From a virus, in IMG/VR virus record IMGVR_UViG_3300037141_000236, positions 1 to 64,000 of that record: a stretch of 64,000 nt of DNA. One strand, given 5' to 3'. Of this stretch, positions 15,621-24,302 are shown piece after piece; the first letter of the stretch is position 1; each line of letters begins with the position of its first letter. The position numbers and the translations under genes were made by a program. The notes under the pieces were generated by a model, which saw nothing but the letters and a program-made list of their open reading frames with translations, did no database searches and was not told the DNA's origin.

Positions 15621-16732
15621 TGTTGTTAGATATGACGCAAGGAGAATTAAGCGAATTGTTGGAGCTGGTACAAACTTTATTGGGTGGAGAAGACGTTGAC
15701 GTTGATATCACCGAAAAAGAAATCAGAATTCTGGCTCGAAGAGCATTAAAAGACTATCTTTATGAAATTGCGCAATGGACAATTAGAAATCAATTCTCCA
15801 ATGTGGTAGGATCATCATCTACAATAGACTTTACTAATAAGTTTGTTATGGATAATGAAATGATCGCTCAGCGTATTTCTGACTGGTTTGCATCCATGCA
15901 AAGAGTTGGTGGTAAAATCCCTTGGAAAAAAGATTATATTGTTTTAGAATCTCTAAGACAAGTATATGACCTATCAACAGAATCATCTGTTCCTTATATT
16001 GCAGGTACTCGTAGAATACACAGAGTAATGTGGTATGGAGCTCCAGAGGTATTTGGTTCAGCCACAGTTGCAGGAGACTTAACAAACACAAACTTATTCT
16101 CTTTCGGTCAATCCGGATTATCTTATGGTAATTCTCCTTTGATGATGTTGGGTAATTTATTCGACGTTATCTTATTAGCTCAAGCTTTAGAATCTAGAAA
16201 CAAAGTATTAAGAAGTGAATTCTTTTATAATCTTTCTGGAGATATGTTAGAAGTAACGCCTACACCTGGAAGACCTTCTGCAGGGAGTTTCCAATCTGGC
16301 GCAAGAGTTTACTATTATTACTTTGATGAATCCGATCCATCCTTCTTAGGTCTTACGACACAAGATGCAACAAATACATTAATTGCTAATCCCACTCAAG
16401 TTAAAATTACAAATCTTCCATATTCTAATATGAATGATATGTCAAAGAGTTGGATTGACAATTATACATTAGCACTAGCTAAATACACACAAGCAGCTAA
16501 ATGGAGAAGAGTAAGAACAATTGCTTCTCCCAATTCAGAATATCAAGTTGAGTTTGACTATGCGTCTTTAATAGATGAATCAAAAGCACAGATAGAAGAC
16601 TTGAGACAAAGACTACAAGATGATCTATTGAAATATCTTGATAGTTTCACCATGATGGAAAACAAAGCAACTCTCACAGAGAATGCTGCGAAGATTAACA
16701 AATACAGTCCTAGAAAATTTTTTATAGGCTAG
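15620..16732 (+). CDS. Neck protein, T4 gp13-like
   Basis: A 370-residue protein. The C-terminal half (KSWIDNYTLALAKYTQAAKW, followed by IASPNSEYQVEFDYASLIDE and a long helix) matches the pattern of gp13-type head-completion proteins. It opens the neck-tail run gp13-gp14-gp15-gp18-gp19. It starts in a TAATG overlap with the upstream homing endonuclease, whose first codons mirror its own, so its translation now depends on coupling or on a restored start. Confidence 0.75.
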   Translation: MLLDMTQGELSELLELVQTLLGGEDVDVDITEKEIRILARRALKDYLYEIAQWTIRNQFSNVVGSSSTIDFTNKFVMDNEMIAQRISDWFASMQRVGGKIPWKKDYIVLESLRQVYDLSTESSVPYIAGTRRIHRVMWYGAPEVFGSATVAGDLTNTNLFSFGQSGLSYGNSPLMMLGNLFDVILLAQALESRNKVLRSEFFYNLSGDMLEVTPTPGRPSAGSFQSGARVYYYYFDESDPSFLGLTTQDATNTLIANPTQVKITNLPYSNMNDMSKSWIDNYTLALAKYTQAAKWRRVRTIASPNSEYQVEFDYASLIDESKAQIEDLRQRLQDDLLKYLDSFTMMENKATLTENAAKINKYSPRKFFIG

Positions 16733-16757
16733 CTCGGCTAATTAATAAATTTTAACC

Positions 16758-16767
16758 ATATTTAAAA
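16758..16767 (+). promoter_or_regulatory. Late promoter candidate (ATATTTAAAA)
   Basis: The box lies 9 nt before the ATG at 16777, giving a very short leader. Confidence 0.4.
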
Positions 16768-16776
16768 GAAACAAAT

Positions 16777-17649
16777 ATGGAAATGAAAACAACATTTATT
16801 TACGCATTAATTGATCCTAGAACTAAACAACCAAAGTACATAGGAAAAGCTAATAAACCAGAAAAACGCTTATACGAACATTTAAGGTGTAAAGGTTGTA
16901 ATAAAAAAACAAATTGGATAAAGAAATTAAAATCTTTAGAGCTAAAACCAACATTGGAAATACTTGATGAAATTCCATTTAGTGAATGGGAATTTTGGGA
17001 AATGCATTATATTAGTTTGTATAAATCTTGGGGATTCAATTTAGTGAATGGAACAAAAGGTGGAGAAGGTGCAGATGAAATTATGGCTATGAAAATAGCA
17101 CAATCTTTAAAAGGTCATAAACAAAGTCAATCTAGCATTAATAAGAGATTAGCGAGTCGCCGAAAACGACAAGAGAAAACAGGATCTTGGTCAAAACCGG
17201 GCACATATGAAAAGATAAAAGCTGTAAGAGAAAAGAATAATAGTTATAAATCTATTTGGACGTCTGAATTAAAAGCGAAGCAATCTAATAGTATTAAAGA
17301 AGCTTATAAAAAAGGCACTAAAGTATTAAGTGGAGGAGTATTAACACCTAAATTAGGAAAACTAAATGGTGTATCGCGTTCCGTTGTACAATATGATTTA
17401 AGAGGCAATAAGATTAGAGAATGGGAAAGCGCAAAACAAGCAGGAGAAAGTTTAGGGTTATTTGGTAGAGGTTGTGGAAGTGCCATTATCTCATGTTGTA
17501 AATTAAAAGGATTATCGTCAAAAGGATTTATCTGGTTATATAAAGAATCAGAAGTAACACCACGAGAGGTGATAAAGAAAATAGAAGAACGTAAAGAATT
17601 TGTGAAACAAAATATGAGAGCGAAACAAAGTTTAAGGTGGAATGCATAA
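16777..17649 (+). CDS. GIY-YIG homing endonuclease
   Basis: A 290-residue enzyme. The N-terminal nuclease has FIYALIDPRTKQPKYIGKA, KRLYEHLRC, WEFWEMHYISLYKSWGFNLV and NGTKGGEG. A basic NUMOD3-type region follows (SLKGHKQSQSSINKRLASRR), and the C-terminus is a NUMOD1-type unit (VVQYDLRGNKIREWESAKQA). It lies between neck genes and overlaps the next gene by 8 nt. Confidence 0.9.
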   Translation: MEMKTTFIYALIDPRTKQPKYIGKANKPEKRLYEHLRCKGCNKKTNWIKKLKSLELKPTLEILDEIPFSEWEFWEMHYISLYKSWGFNLVNGTKGGEGADEIMAMKIAQSLKGHKQSQSSINKRLASRRKRQEKTGSWSKPGTYEKIKAVREKNNSYKSIWTSELKAKQSNSIKEAYKKGTKVLSGGVLTPKLGKLNGVSRSVVQYDLRGNKIREWESAKQAGESLGLFGRGCGSAIISCCKLKGLSSKGFIWLYKESEVTPREVIKKIEERKEFVKQNMRAKQSLRWNA

Positions 17650-18157
17650 TCAATTCTTAGAATCTATTATTAGAAGAATCTGTGAAGAGCCTGAAATTAC
17701 GACAGCTCCTAATTTAGATGTTCCTTATAATAAGAAAAAAGGGTATCACGAAATTAATAATGAGGACTTTGCTCTTCGTTATGATATAGTGGGAAATTCT
17801 TTACAATTAATGTGGATCCGTAATAAAACCAATAGGATTAAAGGGATTGATATATTTAAACAACTAGTTAAGTATGCGCAATCTATTAATATGGATGATA
17901 TCTATGGCTGGTGGGTTGATGGTACAATTGATAAGGTTCCTGCCACAGGGTATTACATTGGAATGAAATGGGGCTTTATGGCAGTAGATGGAATCAAGTT
18001 TGTAAATAAACAATTGAAAACAAATTATCCGGATATGGCAGCTGCACATGCAGACCCTAATTTTTTACCCATGTGGAAAGCAAAAGGAAGAAACTTCACA
18101 GGTGAATTCGATCTTAAGCCAGGATCATTGTCTCTACAAATACTAAGTAAACTATAA
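17642..18157 (+). CDS. Unknown neck-region protein, possible GNAT-like fold, 171 aa
   Basis: Lies between gp13-like and gp14-like genes and overlaps the latter by one base. The N-terminus (NQFLESIIRRICEEPEI) resembles the short N-terminal helix shared by several late proteins here. The middle (IKGIDIFKQLVKYAQSINMD, then YYIGMKWGF) faintly recalls an acetyltransferase core, but the acetyl-CoA loop is not clear. A virion role is suggested by position only. Confidence 0.55.
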   Translation: MHNQFLESIIRRICEEPEITTAPNLDVPYNKKKGYHEINNEDFALRYDIVGNSLQLMWIRNKTNRIKGIDIFKQLVKYAQSINMDDIYGWWVDGTIDKVPATGYYIGMKWGFMAVDGIKFVNKQLKTNYPDMAAAHADPNFLPMWKAKGRNFTGEFDLKPGSLSLQILSKL

Positions 18158-18735
18158 TGGCTGATACAGCTAAAGAAAGTGGTTCGGGTAAGGCGTTTTA
18201 TGGAGATAAGACTTCTAATTATTTAAAGAAGGTATCTCGCGAGTCTGTTGAAAAGCATACTAATACTTCTGTATTGTTCTTTGCAGTGGATTACGAACGT
18301 TCTAAGAGGAACTTCTATGGTGAACTTATTATTCGTGTTTGGACAAACCCAATCGGAATAGAAGTTAAAGGAGTTATCCAATTAGATGAAGGTACAGACG
18401 TTGTAGTTGAAGACATTCCTAATAAAATCATACAATTGAATTTCAGTTGTTATATTGCTCATTTAAGAGAGCTGGGAATAGATCCTCAGATAGGGGATTA
18501 CTTCTCAACTAAGAATAGAATCTATATGATTCACAATAAGACAATTTTAGATGCCAACGAAACTGCCATCATGACAGATAGAGAAGCATTATACATAAAA
18601 TATGACTGTGTACAAGCGGACGACGAGCAATTGGTTCCTCCAGGCTCTTACGATGGAGCTCCTCTGGGAACGAAGAACGAAATTACAGGACAACAACAAT
18701 ATGATACTGGCACTCCACAGAGTCCAAAACAATAA
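18157..18735 (+). CDS. Neck protein, T4 gp14-like by position and pattern
   Basis: A 192-residue protein with a beta-rich core: VDYERSKRNFYGELIIRV, LGIDPQIGDYFSTKNRIYMI, and a low-complexity Gly/Gln/Pro tail. The position between gp13-like and gp15-like genes and the GDYF..KNR segment suggest the head-tail connector protein gp14. TAATG overlaps at both ends show tight coupling. Confidence 0.6.
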   Translation: MADTAKESGSGKAFYGDKTSNYLKKVSRESVEKHTNTSVLFFAVDYERSKRNFYGELIIRVWTNPIGIEVKGVIQLDEGTDVVVEDIPNKIIQLNFSCYIAHLRELGIDPQIGDYFSTKNRIYMIHNKTILDANETAIMTDREALYIKYDCVQADDEQLVPPGSYDGAPLGTKNEITGQQQYDTGTPQSPKQ

Positions 18736-19544
18736 TGTCATTAAGAAAACGTACGAAGCTTGAATTTCCACAAGTTGTTTCCACATATAATCAAACGAAT
18801 CCTTTAAATCCGTCTCATTTTGTAGATGCGAATACAGATTTCTTTCTTCGCCCCATCACTTTAGAGAATATTGACCAAGCTGTATTTGAAGCATTACATA
18901 GGAAGTTCACAGTGGCTCAAAAACCATTGAATCTTATTCCTTTGGACGCTGAATTAGCTTCTATGCGCTTTCAGAACCCACAATCGTTTGATACTTTAAA
19001 GCAATATTTGAATTTACCATATTTTACAATGTGGAGAACTCAAATGCAACAAATTGTAAGGTCGTCAAATACGAATAGGCCTACAATATATGTCGTACCA
19101 ACGCATAAACCACAAGGAACAGTGTATACAGAATACATTATGCCTCCGCCACCAATGATTAAACTCTCTTATACGTTCAAATTTGTAACGACATACAGAG
19201 AATATTTAAACGAATTAGAACAACAATTCTTAGAATACTTTAAAAACAAGAGAAACGTCATTGTTATGGATAATGAACGTTTTGAAATCATGCCGAACGA
19301 ACAATTCATACTTGGGGCTTTAGATACAGTAGATCGTGAAGGGGCGACAGGACAGACTTTATATGTAGTAACATATGAATTACAAGTTATAGCTTATACA
19401 AGAGATATTACTCAAATTCTTAAAAGAGAACGCCCAAACCTATTAAACGTTAGGTTGTCTGAGCGATCAGGCGAACAGTTAGATACATTAAGCCAAACAG
19501 TAACGAGACTTCCAACAACAGGGATTGACGATAAGATTCTTTAA
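18735..19544 (+). CDS. Tail completion/sheath stabiliser, T4 gp15-like
   Basis: A 269-residue protein immediately upstream of the tail sheath. The core has PPPMIKLSYTFKFVTTYREY followed by a helix and NVIVMDNERFEIMPNEQF and a strand (YVVTYELQVIAYTRDI), which fits the gp15 fold family at the tail terminus. The role is inferred from pattern and gene order. Confidence 0.65.
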   Translation: MSLRKRTKLEFPQVVSTYNQTNPLNPSHFVDANTDFFLRPITLENIDQAVFEALHRKFTVAQKPLNLIPLDAELASMRFQNPQSFDTLKQYLNLPYFTMWRTQMQQIVRSSNTNRPTIYVVPTHKPQGTVYTEYIMPPPPMIKLSYTFKFVTTYREYLNELEQQFLEYFKNKRNVIVMDNERFEIMPNEQFILGALDTVDREGATGQTLYVVTYELQVIAYTRDITQILKRERPNLLNVRLSERSGEQLDTLSQTVTRLPTTGIDDKIL

Positions 19545-19579
19545 ATTACCCTAGTAGAGTCTTTTTTTAAAATTACTCG

Positions 19580-19588
19580 ATATTTAAA
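19580..19588 (+). promoter_or_regulatory. Late promoter candidate (ATATTTAAA)
   Basis: The box lies 34 nt before the sheath start at 19623. Confidence 0.45.
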
Positions 19589-19622
19589 AACATAAACACA
19601 AACACTATAAAATATTAAATTG

Positions 19623-22430
19623 ATGGCAGTTGCAGCAGTTACAAATAAAAGTACTGGTATCTATTTCCGCGAAATAGATCTTACGATTATCACACAAGCA
19701 GTGGGTACTTTCGCAGGAGCCATGCTTGGTCTTACAGAAAAAGGCCCAGCTTTCCAGATTATGGCTTCTACTACATTCAGTGAAAGAATAGCTAGAATGG
19801 GTAATTTGAATCCAGAATTTCCTAGTTCTTACTATGCTCGTGAATTCTTAGCACAAGCTACGAATTATAAAGAAGTTAGAATATTGGGTCTTGAAGGATA
19901 TAACGAAGAAGCTTCAGAGGGTGGAACAGATAAAGCATTTGCAATACAATATGCTGTTATCGGTGCATCTACAAGACTTCCTGTGGGTGTTGGCCCTTTC
20001 ACTGCTCCAGTTATTGCGAGCCTTGAATCAGTTGCAGCTATTTTGAAGCCAAGAAGAACAACATTCACACAATTCGCAGCTGTAGATTATGTTACAATCG
20101 GAACTATTACACAAAGAGATGGCATCACAATTGCCGCTACAGATGATTTGTTTTCATTAACAATCAATTATGTATCTCCTCTTGTAAATTTACCTTTAAC
20201 AGTTCCTTGTTCATTAAGACCAAGCGCTCCCGAATATATTGGTACTGTATTTGGTACTGATCCAAGAGACGCATCACAAGTGGTAGGAAGAACTTCTCCA
20301 TTGTGGGTTGATTTTGTTTATGATTCTTTAACAAGAAAAGTAGCCCCAATCAATTCTACACCAGCAGCTTATTTCTATCCTGGAACGACAACACCAGCTT
20401 TACAATTCTTAAACATATTGCAAGGCGATATCACAGTACAAACTGGCTTCTCATATCCTGCTGAAGCTTTATCTTCAGTAACAATTGGAGCTTCAACAGT
20501 TGCATTCGCAGTTCTGCCAGCTTCTATTGTAAACGGAACACCAATCATATTCAGTTCAACAGGTATCACTGTAACTAACATTGTAGGTTTAACATCATTA
20601 GATGGAACGACTTTCTATGCGGGTGCAGTTGTAGCAGGTGTATCTTGCCAAGTATATTCTGACGCAGCTCTAACATTACCAGTAGCTACTTCAGGTGTAT
20701 TCGTTGCAGGTACAATTCAACAAGTATTCATGCCAACATGGGAAACAGAAGTAATGACATTGGGAGGTTCGCTAGTAAATGAACAAATCCCTTTCCAAAC
20801 TCCTATTACTCCTTGGTTTGTATCTGACGCTGATATGGCAGGTAACACACAAAGATTATTTAGAATCTGGAGCATTTCCGATGGAGATAATGCTAATACA
20901 GAAATCAAATTAGAAATCGCCAATATCAATCCTGATGGGAATCTTGGATTTGGTTCTTTTGATATTCTAGTTAGATTATTTGGAGACAGAGACGATCAAC
21001 AAAAACAAATCGTAGAAGCTTATACAAATTTATCATTGAATCCGAAGTCAGTAAATTATATTGCTAGACGTATTGGAGATGGTGAAATTTTCCCATTACA
21101 ATCAAGATATATCTTTGTAGAAATTGAAAGTGCAAATACAGTACCTACTACAGCTTTACCTTATGGTGTAGAAGGATATGTAGACACAACAGGTCTTGCA
21201 TTCCCTGATGTAGTTTGGACAACAGAATTTGACTTTAATAAGTCATTGTCTAAACAAGAATTAGGTCTTGCAAACAATCAAACAAATGCATTTGCAACTC
21301 TTACAGGGGCTTATTTGTCCTTTAAGAATGTAAATAACTTGGCAGCAGCCACAGGAAAAGGATTCCACTTGAATCCTTTGAACAATGGCTTGATCAGCAC
21401 AGCTAAATTTGCATTAGTTAATCAAAATATTTATCAAGTTAATCCTCCATCTAATACAAATCCAATATCAGGACAAGTGAAAACACAACGTTCTGGTTAT
21501 GTAGTTGCAATGGCAGGTGGATTTAATGCATTTAATAAGTATAACGAAAGAGATTGGGGTACAGTAACATCTGCAGACTATGCAGCATTACAACAAGGTA
21601 TCGACATTCTTGCAGACTTTGAAAGCTTACCTGCTGACTTTTCAGTATTGGTAACTCCAGACTTAAACTTTGAAGACCATGCATCAGCTGCAGAAGCTGT
21701 ATTAGAAATGGTAAGCATTGTAAGAGGTGATGCTTTATATATTCCTGACTTTAGATATGATGTTGATGCAATCCCAGCGAATGCATCATTATCATTAGGA
21801 TCATCACAAATGAATTCTAACTTCGTGGCAGTTTATTTCCCACACGTACAGATTTCTGATGATGTAAACAATACAAACGTATGGTTGCCACCATCTATCA
21901 TTGCTTTAGCAACAATAGCTGCAACAGCAACTAACGAACAAGTATGGCAACCACCAGCAGGTTCTTTAAGAACTGTAACTGATAACTTGGTAAGAACAAG
22001 AAAGAGAATGAGACTTGCAGACAGAGAAATCTTGAAAGCAGCAAGTATCAACCCCATCACTGAATTCCCAGGATCAGGTTTTGAAATCACTGAATCTAGA
22101 ACAACACAATCGTTCTTATCAGCGTTATCATTCGTACACAATAGATTATTACTTGGTTATGCTAAGAAAGCATTAAGCCAAATCTTAAGACCGTTATTAC
22201 AACAATTGAATTCTGTTAACTTACAGAACTCATTTATCAATACAGTTACGCCTGTATTCGATAGAATCAAAAAGCTAAATGGATTAGAAACATTCACAGT
22301 GGCTATCGATACTTCGAATCCTGATAGAACAACATTGAATGGTGTAATCACAATCGTACCTTTGTATCCTGTAGAAAGAATCATCGTAGATTTCGTACTA
22401 GAGAACGGAACATTGAATTTCAACCAATAA
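19623..22430 (+). CDS. Contractile tail sheath protein, gp18-like
   Basis: A 935-residue protein, longer than T4 gp18 (659), with a large Ser/Thr/Ala-rich insert in the first half that probably forms extra surface domains. The N-terminus (TGIYFREIDLTIITQAVGTF) and the C-terminal region (PAGSLRTVTDNLVRTRKRMR, ADREILKAASINPI, SFLSALSFVHNRLLLGYAKK and a final beta strand) are typical of sheath subunits. The ATG at 19623 is chosen over the TTG at 19620. Confidence 0.88.
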   Translation: MAVAAVTNKSTGIYFREIDLTIITQAVGTFAGAMLGLTEKGPAFQIMASTTFSERIARMGNLNPEFPSSYYAREFLAQATNYKEVRILGLEGYNEEASEGGTDKAFAIQYAVIGASTRLPVGVGPFTAPVIASLESVAAILKPRRTTFTQFAAVDYVTIGTITQRDGITIAATDDLFSLTINYVSPLVNLPLTVPCSLRPSAPEYIGTVFGTDPRDASQVVGRTSPLWVDFVYDSLTRKVAPINSTPAAYFYPGTTTPALQFLNILQGDITVQTGFSYPAEALSSVTIGASTVAFAVLPASIVNGTPIIFSSTGITVTNIVGLTSLDGTTFYAGAVVAGVSCQVYSDAALTLPVATSGVFVAGTIQQVFMPTWETEVMTLGGSLVNEQIPFQTPITPWFVSDADMAGNTQRLFRIWSISDGDNANTEIKLEIANINPDGNLGFGSFDILVRLFGDRDDQQKQIVEAYTNLSLNPKSVNYIARRIGDGEIFPLQSRYIFVEIESANTVPTTALPYGVEGYVDTTGLAFPDVVWTTEFDFNKSLSKQELGLANNQTNAFATLTGAYLSFKNVNNLAAATGKGFHLNPLNNGLISTAKFALVNQNIYQVNPPSNTNPISGQVKTQRSGYVVAMAGGFNAFNKYNERDWGTVTSADYAALQQGIDILADFESLPADFSVLVTPDLNFEDHASAAEAVLEMVSIVRGDALYIPDFRYDVDAIPANASLSLGSSQMNSNFVAVYFPHVQISDDVNNTNVWLPPSIIALATIAATATNEQVWQPPAGSLRTVTDNLVRTRKRMRLADREILKAASINPITEFPGSGFEITESRTTQSFLSALSFVHNRLLLGYAKKALSQILRPLLQQLNSVNLQNSFINTVTPVFDRIKKLNGLETFTVAIDTSNPDRTTLNGVITIVPLYPVERIIVDFVLENGTLNFNQ

Positions 22431-22435
22431 GCTGA

Positions 22436-22738
22436 ATGAAGAAAAGCCCTAGAGTAGAAGAATTGGTTGAGGCCATGATTAAAGAATCATCTGCTGAATT
22501 AAATGAAGCCGGCACAGTAGCTGGAGCTTCAGAAGATAAGTCGGGGGAAGCTTTTGGCCTATTAGATGATGCAAGAAAGTCTTTACAAGATGCTCAGGCA
22601 AATATTTATATGAAGATGCCTTCAATTTATCAACAATTATATAAGGATCAACTAGCAACAATTTATAATCACGCTCACAATGCAATCGCAGAAGTCCAAA
22701 AATTGGCCAAGCGCATGCATGAGGAATTGCAGAAGTAA
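22436..22738 (+). CDS. Small late protein with prohead-protease sites, 100 aa
   Basis: Starts RVEELVEAMIKESSAELNEA. L10-V-E12|A13 and L22-N-E24|A25 both fit the prohead-protease rule, and the initial 12 residues resemble a T4 capsid-targeting peptide in size and cut position. The remainder is helical (DDARKSLQDAQANIYMKMP). It lies between sheath and tube genes. I infer a possible internal or core protein; the function is not known. Confidence 0.6.
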   Translation: MKKSPRVEELVEAMIKESSAELNEAGTVAGASEDKSGEAFGLLDDARKSLQDAQANIYMKMPSIYQQLYKDQLATIYNHAHNAIAEVQKLAKRMHEELQK

Positions 22739-22740
22739 AG

Positions 22741-22812
22741 ATGGAAAGAGAATTGTATAAAGGGAAGAAACGTGTATTTGACATGCTAACCGGGAAACAT
22801 TTATATATTTAA
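22741..22812 (+). CDS. Possible 23-aa microprotein
   Basis: ATG two bases after the previous stop; the product MERELYKGKKRVFDMLTGKH plus three residues has an LTGK segment. The late promoter box of the next gene lies inside its end. It may be chance. Confidence 0.25.
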   Translation: MERELYKGKKRVFDMLTGKHLYI

Positions 22813-22813
22813 A
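22805..22813 (+). promoter_or_regulatory. Late promoter candidate (ATATTTAAA)
   Basis: TATATATTTAAA ends 4-5 nt before the ATG at 22818, so the leader would be minimal. Confidence 0.4.
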
Positions 22814-22817
22814 GACA

Positions 22818-23537
22818 ATGAAAAACAAAATAGAAGAAACTAAGGCTCTATTAGAAAAAGTATCAGGACGTAAAGTTTCTCTTGTAGAGAAATTTGCTGA
22901 ACCTGCCAAAATTGATAAAGACAAGAAAGGCATGTTTAAAGGCGATAACGAATCTGAATTGAAATCAGAACTTTCTACTCTTAAAAAAAAGAAAGACCAT
23001 TCTGAAGCTGATACTAAAAGAATCAGAGAAATCGAATTTGCAATCAGAGCTAAATCTGGTTGGGGTAAGGTTGAATCTGTAGTTAAAGAAGCTAAAGACG
23101 ATAAGAAAGTGGAAAAGAAAGAGAAAGAATCTCCTAAGGAGAAGAAAGTAGATAAAGCTACTGATGTTGCAGCTAACGTAGCTCCAGCATCTGTTGAAAA
23201 GACAGTTGCAGGTATCATTCCTCCAGTTGCCATTGCACAAATCCAAAGCTTTATGGACGAAACTCTTGCAGATATCAATGAAGGTCTTATGGAACTTCAA
23301 ACAATGAAGATCGACGCCAACACAATTGCATCGGGAGATGACTATTATGAAAAAGCTGAAGAACTTCAAGACGAGATTAAACAAATCGCTCGTATGGCCA
23401 CATTCGTAAAGAATACAATCATTGCTAAGAAGTTTGATGCTACATTATTAGATAAGATCATTTCTTATAAGAATAGCGCACCTGCTCCAGCAATGCCAGA
23501 AGCACCAATTGCAGGATCTGTTGAGCCTATCATGTAA
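22818..23537 (+). CDS. Charged late protein with N-terminal SGRK motif, 239 aa
   Basis: Begins KIEETKALLEKVSGRKVSLV, one of the recurring L-x-x-[ITV]-[TS]-G-[RK]-K-V motifs. A very Lys/Glu-rich middle (about 55-115) follows, then a helical C-terminal domain (AIAQIQSFMDETLADINEG, EKAEELQDEIKQIARM) and a Pro/Ala tail. Its place between sheath and tube suggests a virion or assembly protein. No known family is recognised. Confidence 0.65.
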   Translation: MKNKIEETKALLEKVSGRKVSLVEKFAEPAKIDKDKKGMFKGDNESELKSELSTLKKKKDHSEADTKRIREIEFAIRAKSGWGKVESVVKEAKDDKKVEKKEKESPKEKKVDKATDVAANVAPASVEKTVAGIIPPVAIAQIQSFMDETLADINEGLMELQTMKIDANTIASGDDYYEKAEELQDEIKQIARMATFVKNTIIAKKFDATLLDKIISYKNSAPAPAMPEAPIAGSVEPIM

Positions 23538-23632
23538 TGCACATGCTTCTCATAGAAATTGTAAAACATTTCTTTTTCTATGCAATAGATAAAGCAATTG
23601 AATACAAAAGAAAAGTGAAAAAGAAAAAATAA
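23537..23632 (+). CDS. Possible 31-aa basic microprotein
   Basis: TAATG-coupled to the preceding gene. The sequence starts MHMLLIEIVKHFFFYAIDKA and ends in a Lys-rich tail, so it is amphipathic with a basic end. It is real only if the coupling is used. Confidence 0.35.
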   Translation: MHMLLIEIVKHFFFYAIDKAIEYKRKVKKKK

Positions 23633-23651
23633 AAACGAGATTTGGGGATTT

Positions 23652-23669
23652 ATATTTAATAGAAATAAC
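23652..23669 (+). promoter_or_regulatory. Late promoter candidate in an 18-nt block repeated at 24271
   Basis: ATATTTAATAGAAATAAC before the tail tube gene is identical to the block before the homing gene at 24303. Confidence 0.5.
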
Positions 23670-23686
23670 CAAACCACATTAAACCA

Positions 23687-24223
23687 ATGATGAACCTTAA
23701 TCTAATCAAATCCATGAAAACCGGTCTTGTTAACTCAGGACAGATGTTTTCTACGCTTCCGAACCAGTTCGAAGTGATTCGTAAAGACTTATGGTCTATC
23801 GAATTTCCAGTGGCTATGAATATTCCTGAGACATTACAAGTATCTGCATCACGTCCTAAAATGACTAATGAAAGCAAAGAAGTAATGTTCAAGAATCTTT
23901 CTACTTTCTACAAAGGAAAGACGAAGATGGAAGCCATTACTATTGTTTTCAGAGATGCTATTGGAACTTCAGTGTTTCAAAAGCTTCTACAATGGCAGAG
24001 ACAACATACTGACTTTGCTACAGGTAAAGGCGGATATGCAGGAACATATAAAAAGACATTAACTCTTAATATGGAAGCTCCAGACGGAACAGTAATTCAA
24101 AAATTCTATCTATATGGATGTTTCATCACTGAATTCGATGGTGGAGAAATAAATATGGAAGATGACTCAATCGCACAGATAAGTCTAACCATTCAAATGG
24201 ATTCTTTTGACCAGGCGTTCTAG
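23687..24223 (+). CDS. Tail tube protein, gp19-like
   Basis: A 178-residue protein downstream of the sheath gene. It has the tube-subunit layout: N-terminal helix, LWSIEFPVAMNIPETLQVS, KGKTKMEAITIVFRDAIGTS, a central helix QKLLQWQRQHTD, and C-terminal strands (YLYGCFITEFDGGEINMEDD, then QISLTIQMDSF). It polymerises into the inner tube of the contractile tail. The stop codon merges into an 11-G run. Confidence 0.85.
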   Translation: MMNLNLIKSMKTGLVNSGQMFSTLPNQFEVIRKDLWSIEFPVAMNIPETLQVSASRPKMTNESKEVMFKNLSTFYKGKTKMEAITIVFRDAIGTSVFQKLLQWQRQHTDFATGKGGYAGTYKKTLTLNMEAPDGTVIQKFYLYGCFITEFDGGEINMEDDSIAQISLTIQMDSFDQAF

Positions 24224-24233
24224 GGGGGGGGGG
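24223..24233. repeat. Homopolymer of 11 G
   Basis: Eleven consecutive G (the first is the last base of the tube gene's TAG) in an AT-rich genome. No coding frame crosses it. Confidence 0.85.
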
Positions 24234-24270
24234 ATCTAAACATTCTTTTTGAAATTCATAAAAGTTTTCC

Positions 24271-24288
24271 ATATTTAATAGAAATAAC
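24271..24288 (+). promoter_or_regulatory. Late promoter candidate, second copy of the 18-nt block
   Basis: Same 18 nt as 23652-23669, 14 nt before the ATG at 24303. Confidence 0.45.
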
Positions 24289-24302
24289 AAACTATTAAAA
24301 TA

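Noticed and set aside
22652-23384. Long minus-strand Ser/Phe-rich frames
   Set aside because: Shadows of the Lys/Glu-rich protein at 22818-23537.
24223-24233. G11 tract as a phase-variation switch of the tail tube protein
   Set aside because: The run begins at the stop codon, so length changes cannot alter the tube reading frame.
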